Virus record (IMG/VR): IMGVR_UViG_3300032285_000275
Location: 1 to 34,936 of that record
DNA: 34,936 bases
Origin: a virus
Strand: one strand, 5' to 3'
A model generated the notes under the pieces. The model ran no database searches and was not told where the DNA came from. It saw nothing but the letters and a program-made list of their open reading frames with translations. Positions within the stretch are counted from its first letter, which is position 1; each line of letters begins with the position of its first letter. The translations under genes and the position numbers were made by a program. Shown piece after piece: positions 15,901 to 22,116 of the stretch.

Positions 15901-17209
15901 TGGAACTGTGGCAAATGCAAACTATGCGGCATACGCAGGTAATGTAACTATAGCCGCACAATCTAATATCACTACACTAGGAACATTGGGTAATCTTTTT
16001 GTAACCGATGATTCAAACTTAGGTAATTTAACTGTAAGCAAGATAACAAATTTAGGTCCTGTTGCTAACGTAAAAATAACAGGTGGTAATGACGGATACA
16101 TTCTTAAGACAGATGGTACTGGTAATTTAACTTGGATAGCGGCACCGGATACACATCCAGGTGGAAGCACAACACAAGTACAGTTTAATGATGGTGGTGT
16201 GTTTGCTGGTAATTCAGGATTTACATTTGATAAATCAAGTGGTAAATTATTTGCTACACATTTCAGTGGTACTGCAGGTAACCTAACAAGTATACCGGCA
16301 GGAAACTTAACTGGCACAATACCAGATACAGTTACTATTGCAGGTACAGTTGCTAATGCAACACAATCAAATGTTGCTAATTATGCAAGTAATGTAACCG
16401 GTCATACACAATCTAATATTACAGCAGTTGGTACTCTAACTCGTTTGCGTGTAAGTAATGCAGGTTATAATGAAACTGATGCATTTGGTATTGTAGGCAC
16501 ACATCAGTCAGGATATTTTTCTACTACAACAAGTAGTTTCTGGATTACATCCGCACCAAATGCAATTGTTACTACTCCTGGAACACCACCAGTAAATCCT
16601 GGATCTGGTTTTGAAATTGACCACGATATTAATCAAGTTACGTTCTTAAATGCAGGTTATCAAACTGTTACAGTTAATCCTAAGGGTGACTTTAAACCTA
16701 AGACAAGTTCTGCTGGCGGAACATTAGTTAATAACTTGGGCGGTAAAGCAGGTGGAACAGACTATGTAACTAACATCACCGGAACTCCTGCAGCTCCAGT
16801 AGCATATGGGTTGACAGATTACTATCAAGTAACACAAGATGCAACAAGTGGAAGCGGTACAGGTGCATTGTTTGAAATTTATACTGTAACAGCTATTGGC
16901 GGACAAGCATACGCTGTTATTGTAAATGATCCTGGACATGGTTATGCTGATGGTGATACTGTTACTATCCATGGTGCTAACTTAGGTGGTGCGACTCCTG
17001 CAAATAATTTAACATTCACTGTATCACAGACATGGGATGCCTATTGGAGAAATCTATATGTCGGTGATGTTAATATGAATAATGGTACAGGTAACTGGAC
17101 ATTAATGGCAGGGTCAGATGGATTATACTTACGTAACAATGATAATGGTAACAAGTATAAGATAACAATGACTGCTGTTCCATCAGGTGGACCTACTCCT
17201 CTAGGATAA
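9995..17209 (+). CDS. Giant repetitive tail-fibre/structural protein (2404 aa)
   Basis: One uninterrupted 7.2-kb frame, with Shine-Dalgarno ACAGGAAAA before ATG 9995 and no separate late box, so it is probably cotranscribed with the 5799 gene. The N-terminus has ATTKSYVDGKI then the first NTQVQFNNAGNF module. Two arrays of 18-residue units (VAGANVSGQVNFAATANA type) lie at residues 99-238 and 289-392. Two copies of a VKDP..E.GGNPNG..KDRG..LHYYTT domain (about 589 and 861) follow, then many TAAQPNITSVGTL modules and three more QVQFND modules. The C-terminal ~260 residues are unique and end with a WTLMAGSDGLYLRNN-type segment known from phage fibres. Host recognition or a long structural filament is inferred from architecture. 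Confidence 0.85.
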   Translation: MATFTWGTPTQIKNMLDPSSSSDATTKSYVDGKIAGSNTQVQFNNAGNFGASSNFTFNSTTSLLTLVGNIAVTNANLGNAVTANFFIGSGNNLSNIQGSNVSGEVAYAATANSIAGANVSGAVAFATTANAVAGANVSGAVTFATTANTVAGANVSGQVNFAATANAVAGANVSGQVNYAATANAVAGANVSGQVNFANVANNVAGANVSGQVNFAATANSVAGANVSGQVGNALVAGTVYTASQPNITSVGTLTSLAVTAVVNPSLGNAVTANFFIGSGNNLSNIQGANVNGQVLYAATANAVAGANVSGAVAYATVANAVAGANVSGAVAFATTANAVAGANVSGQVTFAATANAVAGANVSGAVAYATTANAVAGANVSGQVANALVAGTVYTAAQPNITSVGTLSSLAVSANVTAGNVYANSGTIGASLLTGTLTTAAQPNITSVGTLRDTILGSSNSLSGGNLVSATYLGGTLTTATQPNITSVGTLSSLAVTANVIAGNVYANGGTIGATLVNGTLTTVAQPNITSVGTLGNLSVTSNITAGNIESTGALKGGALTVQDTIINGNLTVTGTTAYADVATLNVKDPVIEQGGNPNGVALSSNDGKDRGQLLHYYTTQPVDAFMGWKNNNAEFTFASEASITTNNVTIAKLGNVRAGNAIFSNLVTANYFTGTLTTAAQPNITSTGTLTSLAVSGDETVGGNLGVTGNISVTGYISTNANLSVATNITAINVYANSGTIKATNITGTLTTNAQPNVTSVGTLDSLSVTGNISTSANLSVTSNITSGNIYANAGTIKASLLTGTVTTNAQPNITSVGTLSEINITGNTLTGNLTVNNTLTLNTLTVTDISINGNLAVKDSLVELGGNPNGTPLALNDAKDRGTLLHYYTTTPVDAFMGWKTSSSEFVLASSATTLNNAITVVTYGNLRAGNAVFSNLITANYFTGTLTTGQQPNITQTGTLGTLNVTGNIQSGNASLGNLITGNYIQGVLTTAAQPNITSLGTVSSLDSTGNITAGNVYANLGTVGASLLTGNLTTANQPNITNIGTLGNLNVSGNTVSGNLYANTGTVRGSLLTGTLTTAAQPNITSVGTLSSLAVTANTTTGNISISGNANTTNLGVSGVLVMTGNLSAGNISTPGILTVTGNASAGNISTGGLLNVTSTATVGSLSTSGVVTATGNVSGGNLTTGGALSVTGNANVGNIGATAGVFTGTITGGNIYANSGTVRGSLLTGTLTTASQPNITSIGSLSSLTVTGNIVSGNANLGNTLIANYIQGTLITASQPNITAIGTLTTLTVTGTATVGGLNLTGDLSAPNITASGTLTVIGDSNLGNLGLSGFTTVTGAITGGSLTTSGTLSVTGNSSISNLSASGTITATGNVTGGNLRTGGNITATNTITGGNLTTGGTLSVTGNASAGNISTVGTFTSTGNANVGNLGTSGLITATGTITGGNLTTAGRLTVTSNANVGNIGATAGVFTGAITGSTTLNVTGNANVGNLGATAGVFTGNVSAGNITASGALIVTGNITIGSSGVLHGQLGVLTVDADIIPTSNITYDLGSAVKRWNDIYANTTVFLGNASIVASDTTITMSNAFSANGITSTGNLSVSGKTSLGSVANVSITGGSSGLVLSTDGSGNLSWINQTTPSGSNTQVQFNDNGSFAGSSSLTFNKTTGNLSATLLTGTLTTAAQPNITSVGILTSLGVSGNITGANIKSNGLANITGTANVGNLVTAGIVTATGNVTGGNLVTGGDANVTGTVSAGTITSSGSITGTGNIAGGNLTTSGNVTANNISVTSNVTVTKSVNTGDLTSANITGSGYANVTGNIISGGFIFANSGNIQGNNITVTRTLTTANVSATTNISTVDLSATGNINFTSTSNVSLGAVANLHISGGTANYILKTDGLGNLSWINPASTLASAGNTQVQFNDSGSLAGSGSFTFNKNTGVVAATQFNGSGAGLTNIPSANIVGTVANANYAAYAGNVTIAAQSNITTLGTLGNLFVTDDSNLGNLTVSKITNLGPVANVKITGGNDGYILKTDGTGNLTWIAAPDTHPGGSTTQVQFNDGGVFAGNSGFTFDKSSGKLFATHFSGTAGNLTSIPAGNLTGTIPDTVTIAGTVANATQSNVANYASNVTGHTQSNITAVGTLTRLRVSNAGYNETDAFGIVGTHQSGYFSTTTSSFWITSAPNAIVTTPGTPPVNPGSGFEIDHDINQVTFLNAGYQTVTVNPKGDFKPKTSSAGGTLVNNLGGKAGGTDYVTNITGTPAAPVAYGLTDYYQVTQDATSGSGTGALFEIYTVTAIGGQAYAVIVNDPGHGYADGDTVTIHGANLGGATPANNLTFTVSQTWDAYWRNLYVGDVNMNNGTGNWTLMAGSDGLYLRNNDNGNKYKITMTAVPSGGPTPLG
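10289..10708 (+). repeat. 54-nt coding repeat array 1 in fibre gene
   Basis: Seven 18-codon units of the ANVSGQVNFAATANAVAG type plus a 14-codon partial unit ending NALVAG. Units differ mainly at AVA/QVN/QVT positions and at silent sites. Confidence 0.92.
10859..11170 (+). repeat. 54-nt coding repeat array 2 in fibre gene
   Basis: Five units of the same 18-codon repeat plus the same 14-codon partial unit. The array and its flanks (NAVTANFFIGSGNNLSNIQG before, GTVYTAAQPNITSVGTL after) duplicate array 1 about 570 nt upstream. Confidence 0.92.
11759..12022 (+). repeat. Duplicated fibre domain, copy 1
   Basis: An 88-codon domain from KDPVIEQGGNPNG through KDRGQLLHYYTTQPVDAFMG to NLVTANYFTG, repeated at 12575. 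It is a known type of phage-fibre module, less repetitive than its surroundings and probably a globular knot on the shaft. Confidence 0.8.
12575..12838 (+). repeat. Duplicated fibre domain, copy 2
   Basis: Second copy, from KDSLVELGGNPNG through KDRGTLLHYYTTTPVDAFMG to NLITANYFTG, 816 nt after copy 1. The copies have diverged, so the duplication is not recent. Confidence 0.8.
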
Positions 17210-17212
17210 TAA

Positions 17213-17220
17213 GATAAATA
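17213..17220 (+). promoter_or_regulatory. T4-late-like promoter box
   Basis: GATAAATA, directly after the stop of the 2404-aa gene and 83 nt before ATG 17304. This is the longest late leader in the window. Confidence 0.72.
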
Positions 17221-17247
17221 ATAGTGTTCGCTCTTAAATGAGAGTTT

Positions 17248-17266
17248 ACGCGGAAGTCAACCGCGT
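17248..17266 (+). promoter_or_regulatory. GC-rich leader hairpin
   Basis: ACGCGG (17248-17253) and CCGCGT (17261-17266), loop AAGTCAA. It is not followed by a T run, so it is not a terminator. It lies in the leader of the 17304 gene and may protect the mRNA 5' end. Confidence 0.6.
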
Positions 17267-17303
17267 AGGCCTAGAACGCCAACTAACTTAAAGGAAAAAT
17301 AAA

Positions 17304-18521
17304 ATGGCAGCAAGATTAAACAAGAAATTCTTCGGTAACCGTAACATTGGTACCGGCGGTGACCAAACAGGATCACTATCAAACAGTCAAAACTACGGTG
17401 ATGACCGCATTGGTGGTGAAGGTGTAGCAAGTGTCACAATCAATACAGAAGGTACATATACTTCTGCATTACCTACAGTATCATTCTCAACACCCGATCT
17501 TCCAGGTGGTGTTCGTGCAACAGGTACAGTTCATGGTCATGCATTAACAGCAGTTGCAACAGCGGCTGGTAGTGGATACAACTTAGCTAATGTGTTGACA
17601 TTACCATCAGGTAGTGGTATAATTACACCTGCAACATTTACTGTTACTGCGGTTACAGTAGTTAGTATCACGTTAAACAACGGTGGTACAGCAAACGATG
17701 TGGGTGATGAATTTACATTTGCAGTATCAGGATTTGCAACTCCGTTGAGAGTTCGTGTTACAGCCGCAACTACCGGAACTGCTACAGCAGTTTCTATTGT
17801 CAACGGCGGTGTATGGACAAGTGGTGCATTACCATCTAACACAATTGGCATGACTCGCACACAAGTTGCAGCCGGTCAAGACTATAACGGTCAAAACTTG
17901 CAAGTTAATATCACTGGATGGGGTGTTGCTACTGTTGCGGTTGCCCAACAAGGTGACTATACCAGTATCTCTAGCGGTGCAAAAGCAACAACAGTTACAC
18001 CATCAGGTGGTTTAGGTGCTACATTGACTGTCACTTATGGTGTTAGCGGTGTTGTAGTTGATGAAAAAGGTTCCGGATATACAACAGTTGCAGATGCGGC
18101 TCCTACATTCAGTTCTGGTTCTGCAACAGCTACTTCAGTATTAACAACAGACAACGGTATTCCTTACAGTGCAGGTAATCAAGAGAATGCGTTGATTCCA
18201 TATGCATATATCGGTGGAAGTCGTAAGATTGTTGATATTATCGGTCAAAAAGGTGCACGCCGTTATAAAGTAACAGACGGTACTAACGTAGCATTATGCA
18301 ACTTAAAAACATCAGCCGCGGCAAATGCTGCTGGCGAAATGGACTTGACTGCATATGACAGTGCTGGTGGCGAGTATTGGGTTAAGAAAATCAATAACCG
18401 TCGTTGCACAGTTGTTCGTAAAGCATCAGGTGGCGGTACACAATTCGCTACAGATTCTAGTGTTCCATGGACATTAGATGCGGCAACACTTAACGTCAGT
18501 GTTAAAATCAATAACGCTTAA
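17304..18521 (+). CDS. Virion structural protein of aquatic T4-like phages
   Basis: A 405-aa protein. The N-terminus (MAARLNKKFFGNRNIGT) and C-terminal ~120 residues (PYAYIGGSRKIVDIIG, then RRYKVTD, GEMDLTAYDS and GTQFATDSSVPWTL) match a small virion protein I associate with aquatic T4-like phages. Between them sits a ~240-residue Thr/Gly/Val-rich insertion with repeats such as AGSGYNLANV, NNGGTANDVGDEF and KGSGYTTVADA, which look like short fibre-type units. It has a late box (17213-17220), an unusually long ~80-nt leader with a GC-rich hairpin, AAAGGAAAAAT before the ATG, and a terminator after the stop. All fit high late expression. Exact place in the particle is unknown. Confidence 0.82.
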   Translation: MAARLNKKFFGNRNIGTGGDQTGSLSNSQNYGDDRIGGEGVASVTINTEGTYTSALPTVSFSTPDLPGGVRATGTVHGHALTAVATAAGSGYNLANVLTLPSGSGIITPATFTVTAVTVVSITLNNGGTANDVGDEFTFAVSGFATPLRVRVTAATTGTATAVSIVNGGVWTSGALPSNTIGMTRTQVAAGQDYNGQNLQVNITGWGVATVAVAQQGDYTSISSGAKATTVTPSGGLGATLTVTYGVSGVVVDEKGSGYTTVADAAPTFSSGSATATSVLTTDNGIPYSAGNQENALIPYAYIGGSRKIVDIIGQKGARRYKVTDGTNVALCNLKTSAAANAAGEMDLTAYDSAGGEYWVKKINNRRCTVVRKASGGGTQFATDSSVPWTLDAATLNVSVKINNA

Positions 18522-18543
18522 TTTTTAAGCAACCAATAAAAAA

Positions 18544-18565
18544 GCCGCACTATGCGGCTTTTTTT
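18544..18565. terminator. Bidirectional intrinsic terminator
   Basis: GCCGCA-CTA-TGCGGC stem-loop with six A on the left and seven T on the right, so it works in both directions. It separates the plus-strand 17304 gene from the convergent Nudix gene, whose stop codon is the loop. Confidence 0.9.
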
Positions 18566-18975
18566 GTGAGACTTTCTAGTTTATCTTTTACTATATCAAA
18601 GTTAACTGTATTGAACAATCCGCTATGTAATGGTTTTGGATAATGATGTACGTCTACCCAACAATATCCCACATGTTCTTCATTTAATACAGGGATAAAT
18701 TCATCATCTATCTTACAAAAGAATGTATGATATGTGAATACGTTGTTTACAAATTTTTGAATGGGTATGAGTTTGGCATCTTTAGGAAAATAATCTATTT
18801 CTTCAATACATTCACGTTCTAGACCTTGAAACAATGTTTCTTCATCTTCAAGTTTACCACCAGGAATACCCCAAATGTTTACACCCCTTTCTTCATTGCG
18901 AAGTAGGAATAAAAATCTATTGGTATTATTTGCGTAGAAGAATACGCCTGCTGATATCTTTTCTTTTTTACTCAT
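18550..18975 (-). CDS. Nudix (MutT-type) hydrolase
   Basis: A 141-aa enzyme that hydrolyses a nucleoside diphosphate linked to another group. The Nudix box is clear: G40-x5-E46-x7-R54-E55-C56-I57-E58-E59, with the usual Gly two residues after EE replaced by Asp61. RFLFLLRNEERGVNIWGIPGG precedes it in the usual place (WGIPGGK). The substrate cannot be read; damaged dNTPs, NADH or capped RNA are all possible. It is the last gene of the minus-strand block after gp15. The ATG lacks a Shine-Dalgarno, lies 5 nt after a GATAAATT box, and sits in the 3' arm of a 7-bp inverted repeat. Its TAG stop lies in the loop of the shared terminator hairpin. Confidence 0.9.
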   Translation of the reverse strand: MSKKEKISAGVFFYANNTNRFLFLLRNEERGVNIWGIPGGKLEDEETLFQGLERECIEEIDYFPKDAKLIPIQKFVNNVFTYHTFFCKIDDEFIPVLNEEHVGYCWVDVHHYPKPLHSGLFNTVNFDIVKDKLESLTKKAA

Positions 18976-18997
18976 ACATTAATTTATCTTGTATGAG
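18971..18997 (-). promoter_or_regulatory. 7-bp hairpin hiding the Nudix start codon
   Basis: On the minus strand CTCATAC (18997-18991) pairs with GTATGAG (18977-18971), 13-nt loop. The 3' arm contains the ATG; the loop holds the late box. The 5' arm is upstream of the predicted +1. Confidence 0.55.
18981..18988 (-). promoter_or_regulatory. Late-like box at the Nudix start
   Basis: GATAAATT on the minus strand, 5 nt before the Nudix ATG. The predicted +1 is the A of the ATG. The last base differs from the consensus. Confidence 0.55.
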
Positions 18998-19005
18998 TTG
19001 TTCCA

Positions 19006-20376
19006 TTAAATTACTACAGAGAAGTCGCCGGCTGCATACCAGCCTTCGTATGATTTAACCCAAACACCATCTGTATATCTGTATTGTACATTGGTTGTTA
19101 AATTAGTAACAAACTGTACGTTTGCCTCTGCTTGACTGTTAAAACTTACATTCCATTTTGCACCGTCATATTCAATAATGTCATTGGCATTCGCAATAAC
19201 TTCACCCCAAGCAGGAGAAAAATCTGAATTAACTGCACCAATATTATCAATAATCAAATAACGTTGTCCGGCAGATGCAGTTGGTAAGCCAGCATCAGGT
19301 CCTTTATGTTGTGGATTGATGATACTGTTAACTGAACCAAGAGTATTCTGTGGTAATGTGTCAGTATCAATATTATAAGTTAGTAATCTATCATCAATAG
19401 GATTTATACTGATTGTACCTACAATGTCTGTATTCATATATGGGTTCTGTAACCAAATCTGACTGATACCTGATTTAACTTCTCCATATACGTTTAAGAA
19501 CGCACTCCATTTGATATCAGTAATAGGATTTTGTTCTGGGAAATTGATATCACTGTTGGGTGGAGTAAAAGGTTCATTTTCGGGTAATATTTGTAATGTG
19601 TTATTGATTAAGAATATCTTATAACCATAAGGTGTGATTTTTTGTCGTGTGCCCAATAACAAATGGTCATCTTGCATGTCTGTAATTGCGTGACCTTTAA
19701 AAATGCTTGCAATAACTTTATGAATAACACCCATTTTCTTAGCCTTAGCACTAGCACTAATCCATATAGGCATATAGAATTTCCAACTCATAATGTCAAT
19801 AGGATTACCTGACCCCATTGGAATTTGTCTACTACTAAATGTCAACCCGTCTTGATATACAACTGACAAACTTGTCCAGTCAATAAAATTATCAGTGCTT
19901 TGAATCTCCATACTTGGATTAAACAATATACCAAGTTGTTCAATCAACTCTAATTTTTGTTGATAGTTTGTTGTCCAAAAGTCTACATTGATACGTAATG
20001 TATATGGAACAGGCATTAATCGTTCAACAGTGAATGCATCACCTTGTACATTTTCAAATGTTTGAGTATCCTGATTAAATGCTCTACGGCGAACAGTCAT
20101 CTTATCAACGAATGTTGGATCCTGTGTACGTCTTTGGTCGTACTCTAATCCAGTTACATAATATGTAATCAACGGTGCACTAGGAAGACTACTAGGGCTG
20201 TTGTTTGCTTGTATGACAGAAGCTTGGCGACTAGAATCACCGTATTGAATGGGTACACGAACAATAATATCATTACCTGCAGGGTCTTTGCCCTTAGTAA
20301 CATTCCAGTCACTAAAGATTCTAGCAAACTGAATTAAAAATCTGCGTATTTGATTGTCGTAAAAGTAATTTGCCAT
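19006..20376 (-). CDS. 15: Tail sheath stabiliser/completion protein, gp15-like
   Basis: In T4, gp15 forms the terminator ring that caps the sheath and tube and joins the head. The N-terminus MANYFYDNQIRRFLIQFARI corresponds to the T4 gp15 N-terminal pattern GYFYNSSFRRY. GDAFTVERLMPVPYTL, NVDFWTTNYQQKLELIEQLG and NPSMEIQSTDNFIDWTSL are typical of the long marine-type gp15. At 456 aa it is much longer than T4 gp15 (272 aa); the extra C-terminal half ends in a Trp/Tyr-rich segment (YRYTDGVWVKSYEGWY) like those in gp14 and the sheath here. AAGGATATCA precedes the ATG. It follows gp14 by 8 nt on the same strand. Confidence 0.85.
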   Translation of the reverse strand: MANYFYDNQIRRFLIQFARIFSDWNVTKGKDPAGNDIIVRVPIQYGDSSRQASVIQANNSPSSLPSAPLITYYVTGLEYDQRRTQDPTFVDKMTVRRRAFNQDTQTFENVQGDAFTVERLMPVPYTLRINVDFWTTNYQQKLELIEQLGILFNPSMEIQSTDNFIDWTSLSVVYQDGLTFSSRQIPMGSGNPIDIMSWKFYMPIWISASAKAKKMGVIHKVIASIFKGHAITDMQDDHLLLGTRQKITPYGYKIFLINNTLQILPENEPFTPPNSDINFPEQNPITDIKWSAFLNVYGEVKSGISQIWLQNPYMNTDIVGTISINPIDDRLLTYNIDTDTLPQNTLGSVNSIINPQHKGPDAGLPTASAGQRYLIIDNIGAVNSDFSPAWGEVIANANDIIEYDGAKWNVSFNSQAEANVQFVTNLTTNVQYRYTDGVWVKSYEGWYAAGDFSVVI

Positions 20377-20384
20377 TGATATCC

Positions 20385-22025
20385 TTAATCAGGCGTAATT
20401 TTAAGTATTGATGATAGACCTTGCAATTCATTGATAGCACTTCCGTCAACTAATGTTGTTTGATTGTTGTTATTTATGAAGCTATTCAATAGGCTCTGAT
20501 TATCTGTGCTATTGAAGCCTGTATCTGTTTGTACTTTCTCAGATATACCAATCCATAAACTACCATCCCAACGGAATAGTTTCTGAGGTGCATAGTCTAA
20601 GCGCAAGAAATAATCTCCTACTTTTGGATTATCAGGGAAGGTAATTCCTGATCCAAAAGGTATTCCGTTTGGTGCTGTTCCGTCTCCTACCATATAACCA
20701 CTTGTATATCCTAATCCTCTTGGTGAAGCCTCTCCCACAAACGTGAATCTTGGATCCTCGTCTGCTCTAAAGTCCATGATGTTAACATCAACAATTGTTC
20801 CGGTAAAGCTAGGTAACGATGGGTCTTGGTCAGCAGTTGCATATGTGTTATCAGTTGTACCATAAGGTGCTGTAATATCACCTAATGCTTTTGCAGTCAA
20901 CACAATAGTCGGTTCTGTACTACCGCTACCGCTTGCTGTTTTCTCTGGCTCTATTTTTGCTAACTCTAAACTTAATTTAACAAAAGCTTTTAGCAGGTCG
21001 GATGCTTTAGCCTGTGAATTTATATCTTTAAGTGCAGAGATTGTAATTCTAATAACAGGGGAATTATTATAATCTGCTAAAGTAACTACACCTGGTCTTG
21101 GTGCAATTTTAGGAACTGTAACATTCTTTGGAGTTGCCGGTTTGTTGTTAGTATCGGTTGGTGCAACATATAATTGACTACGATTATACCCTGAGCTAGG
21201 TAATTGACGTTTAGCCTCATCAATCATTGCTTGATTGACTTTAATATTTTGATTGTAACGACCTAATATGTCTTTCAAATTGTCTGCCGCATCTAATTCC
21301 CAATACGTTGTATCAGTGCAGGGTGTACCAATTGGTACATTTGTTTTTGCAATGTAGTTTTTATTACCATAACTAACTACATACCCCGGAGGATAAGTAG
21401 CAGTCTTATCCCAGTCACCTAAATAAGTGTCTGTGTTTGTAGGTTGCTTTAATATATTACTAAACTCCTGACTATCTACTAACGGCTCACACTTGACACG
21501 CCATAGATGAGGGTACCAAGTAGCACTAAAACCTTCACTTGCGAAGTTAGCATCAGTTATTTGATAATATCTACGCAATGATGTTGGTATCAATTCATTT
21601 AATGGATGATAGTCTGTTAGATGCGGTAATTCAAACACATCGCCAACCATCAACTTGCGACCTATCAATTCAATCATCCTATTGTAATGTACTGTTACAA
21701 AGATAATGTCATTGTTCAAAAACAATCCAAACTGACTTAAGTCAAAGTCTAAGTTTGCAACATTATAATGACCACGCAATCTATAGATATTGGTATCATA
21801 CTTGCGGTCACGATTTTCTAAGAACAACAAGTCTTGTATCTTAGTCGGGTCTGCACTTGTGTATTGTGGTTGAGATAAATCTCTGCTAGGACCTGAATCC
21901 ATTACACCTAAGTATTTGTGTATATACAAATCGGTTCCTCCAACGTCAAACATTTCTGATATATTCTTATCAAAAAAGCGATAATCGTTGGATTTTTGAC
22001 TACGGTAAAGGGATAGTTTCGGCAT
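20385..22025 (-). CDS. 14: Neck protein, gp14-like
   Basis: A component of the neck that closes the packaged head before tail joining. IYIHKYLG-type text (about 34-40), PTKIQDLLFLENRDRKYD (60-77), YNVANLDFDLSQFGLFLNND (87-106) and GRKLMVGDVFELPHLTDYHP (122-141) are patterns I associate with the gp14 of aquatic T4-like phages. At 546 aa it is about twice T4 gp14 (256 aa). Inserted parts include a chitin-binding-like segment (about 202-245; W205, Y211, G214, Y219, Y224, W242) and a GDYFLRLDY..LFRWDGSLWI segment near 475-500. No Shine-Dalgarno is seen; a minus-strand GATAAATA box ends 8 nt before the ATG. Assignment to gp14 rests on remembered family patterns and its pairing with gp15 and gp13. 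Confidence 0.78.
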   Translation of the reverse strand: MPKLSLYRSQKSNDYRFFDKNISEMFDVGGTDLYIHKYLGVMDSGPSRDLSQPQYTSADPTKIQDLLFLENRDRKYDTNIYRLRGHYNVANLDFDLSQFGLFLNNDIIFVTVHYNRMIELIGRKLMVGDVFELPHLTDYHPLNELIPTSLRRYYQITDANFASEGFSATWYPHLWRVKCEPLVDSQEFSNILKQPTNTDTYLGDWDKTATYPPGYVVSYGNKNYIAKTNVPIGTPCTDTTYWELDAADNLKDILGRYNQNIKVNQAMIDEAKRQLPSSGYNRSQLYVAPTDTNNKPATPKNVTVPKIAPRPGVVTLADYNNSPVIRITISALKDINSQAKASDLLKAFVKLSLELAKIEPEKTASGSGSTEPTIVLTAKALGDITAPYGTTDNTYATADQDPSLPSFTGTIVDVNIMDFRADEDPRFTFVGEASPRGLGYTSGYMVGDGTAPNGIPFGSGITFPDNPKVGDYFLRLDYAPQKLFRWDGSLWIGISEKVQTDTGFNSTDNQSLLNSFINNNNQTTLVDGSAINELQGLSSILKITPD

Positions 22026-22033
22026 ATTACTAG

Positions 22034-22041
22034 TATTTATC
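22034..22041 (-). promoter_or_regulatory. T4-late-like promoter box for gp14-gp15
   Basis: GATAAATA on the minus strand, 8 nt before the gp14 ATG; the predicted leader is about 3 nt with no Shine-Dalgarno. Confidence 0.7.
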
Positions 22042-22063
22042 GTAAAGTATTACCGTTTTGCAC

Positions 22064-22092
22064 TTGACAAATAATGGACAATCATATATAAT
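22064..22092 (+). promoter_or_regulatory. Perfect sigma70 promoter
   Basis: TTGACA (22064-22069), 17-nt spacer, TATAAT (22087-22092), then AGGAG and ATG 22117. It drives the 22117-23886 operon and is back to back with the late promoter of gp14. Confidence 0.87.
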
Positions 22093-22116
22093 AATGAAAT
22101 CGTAACAGGAGTAACT

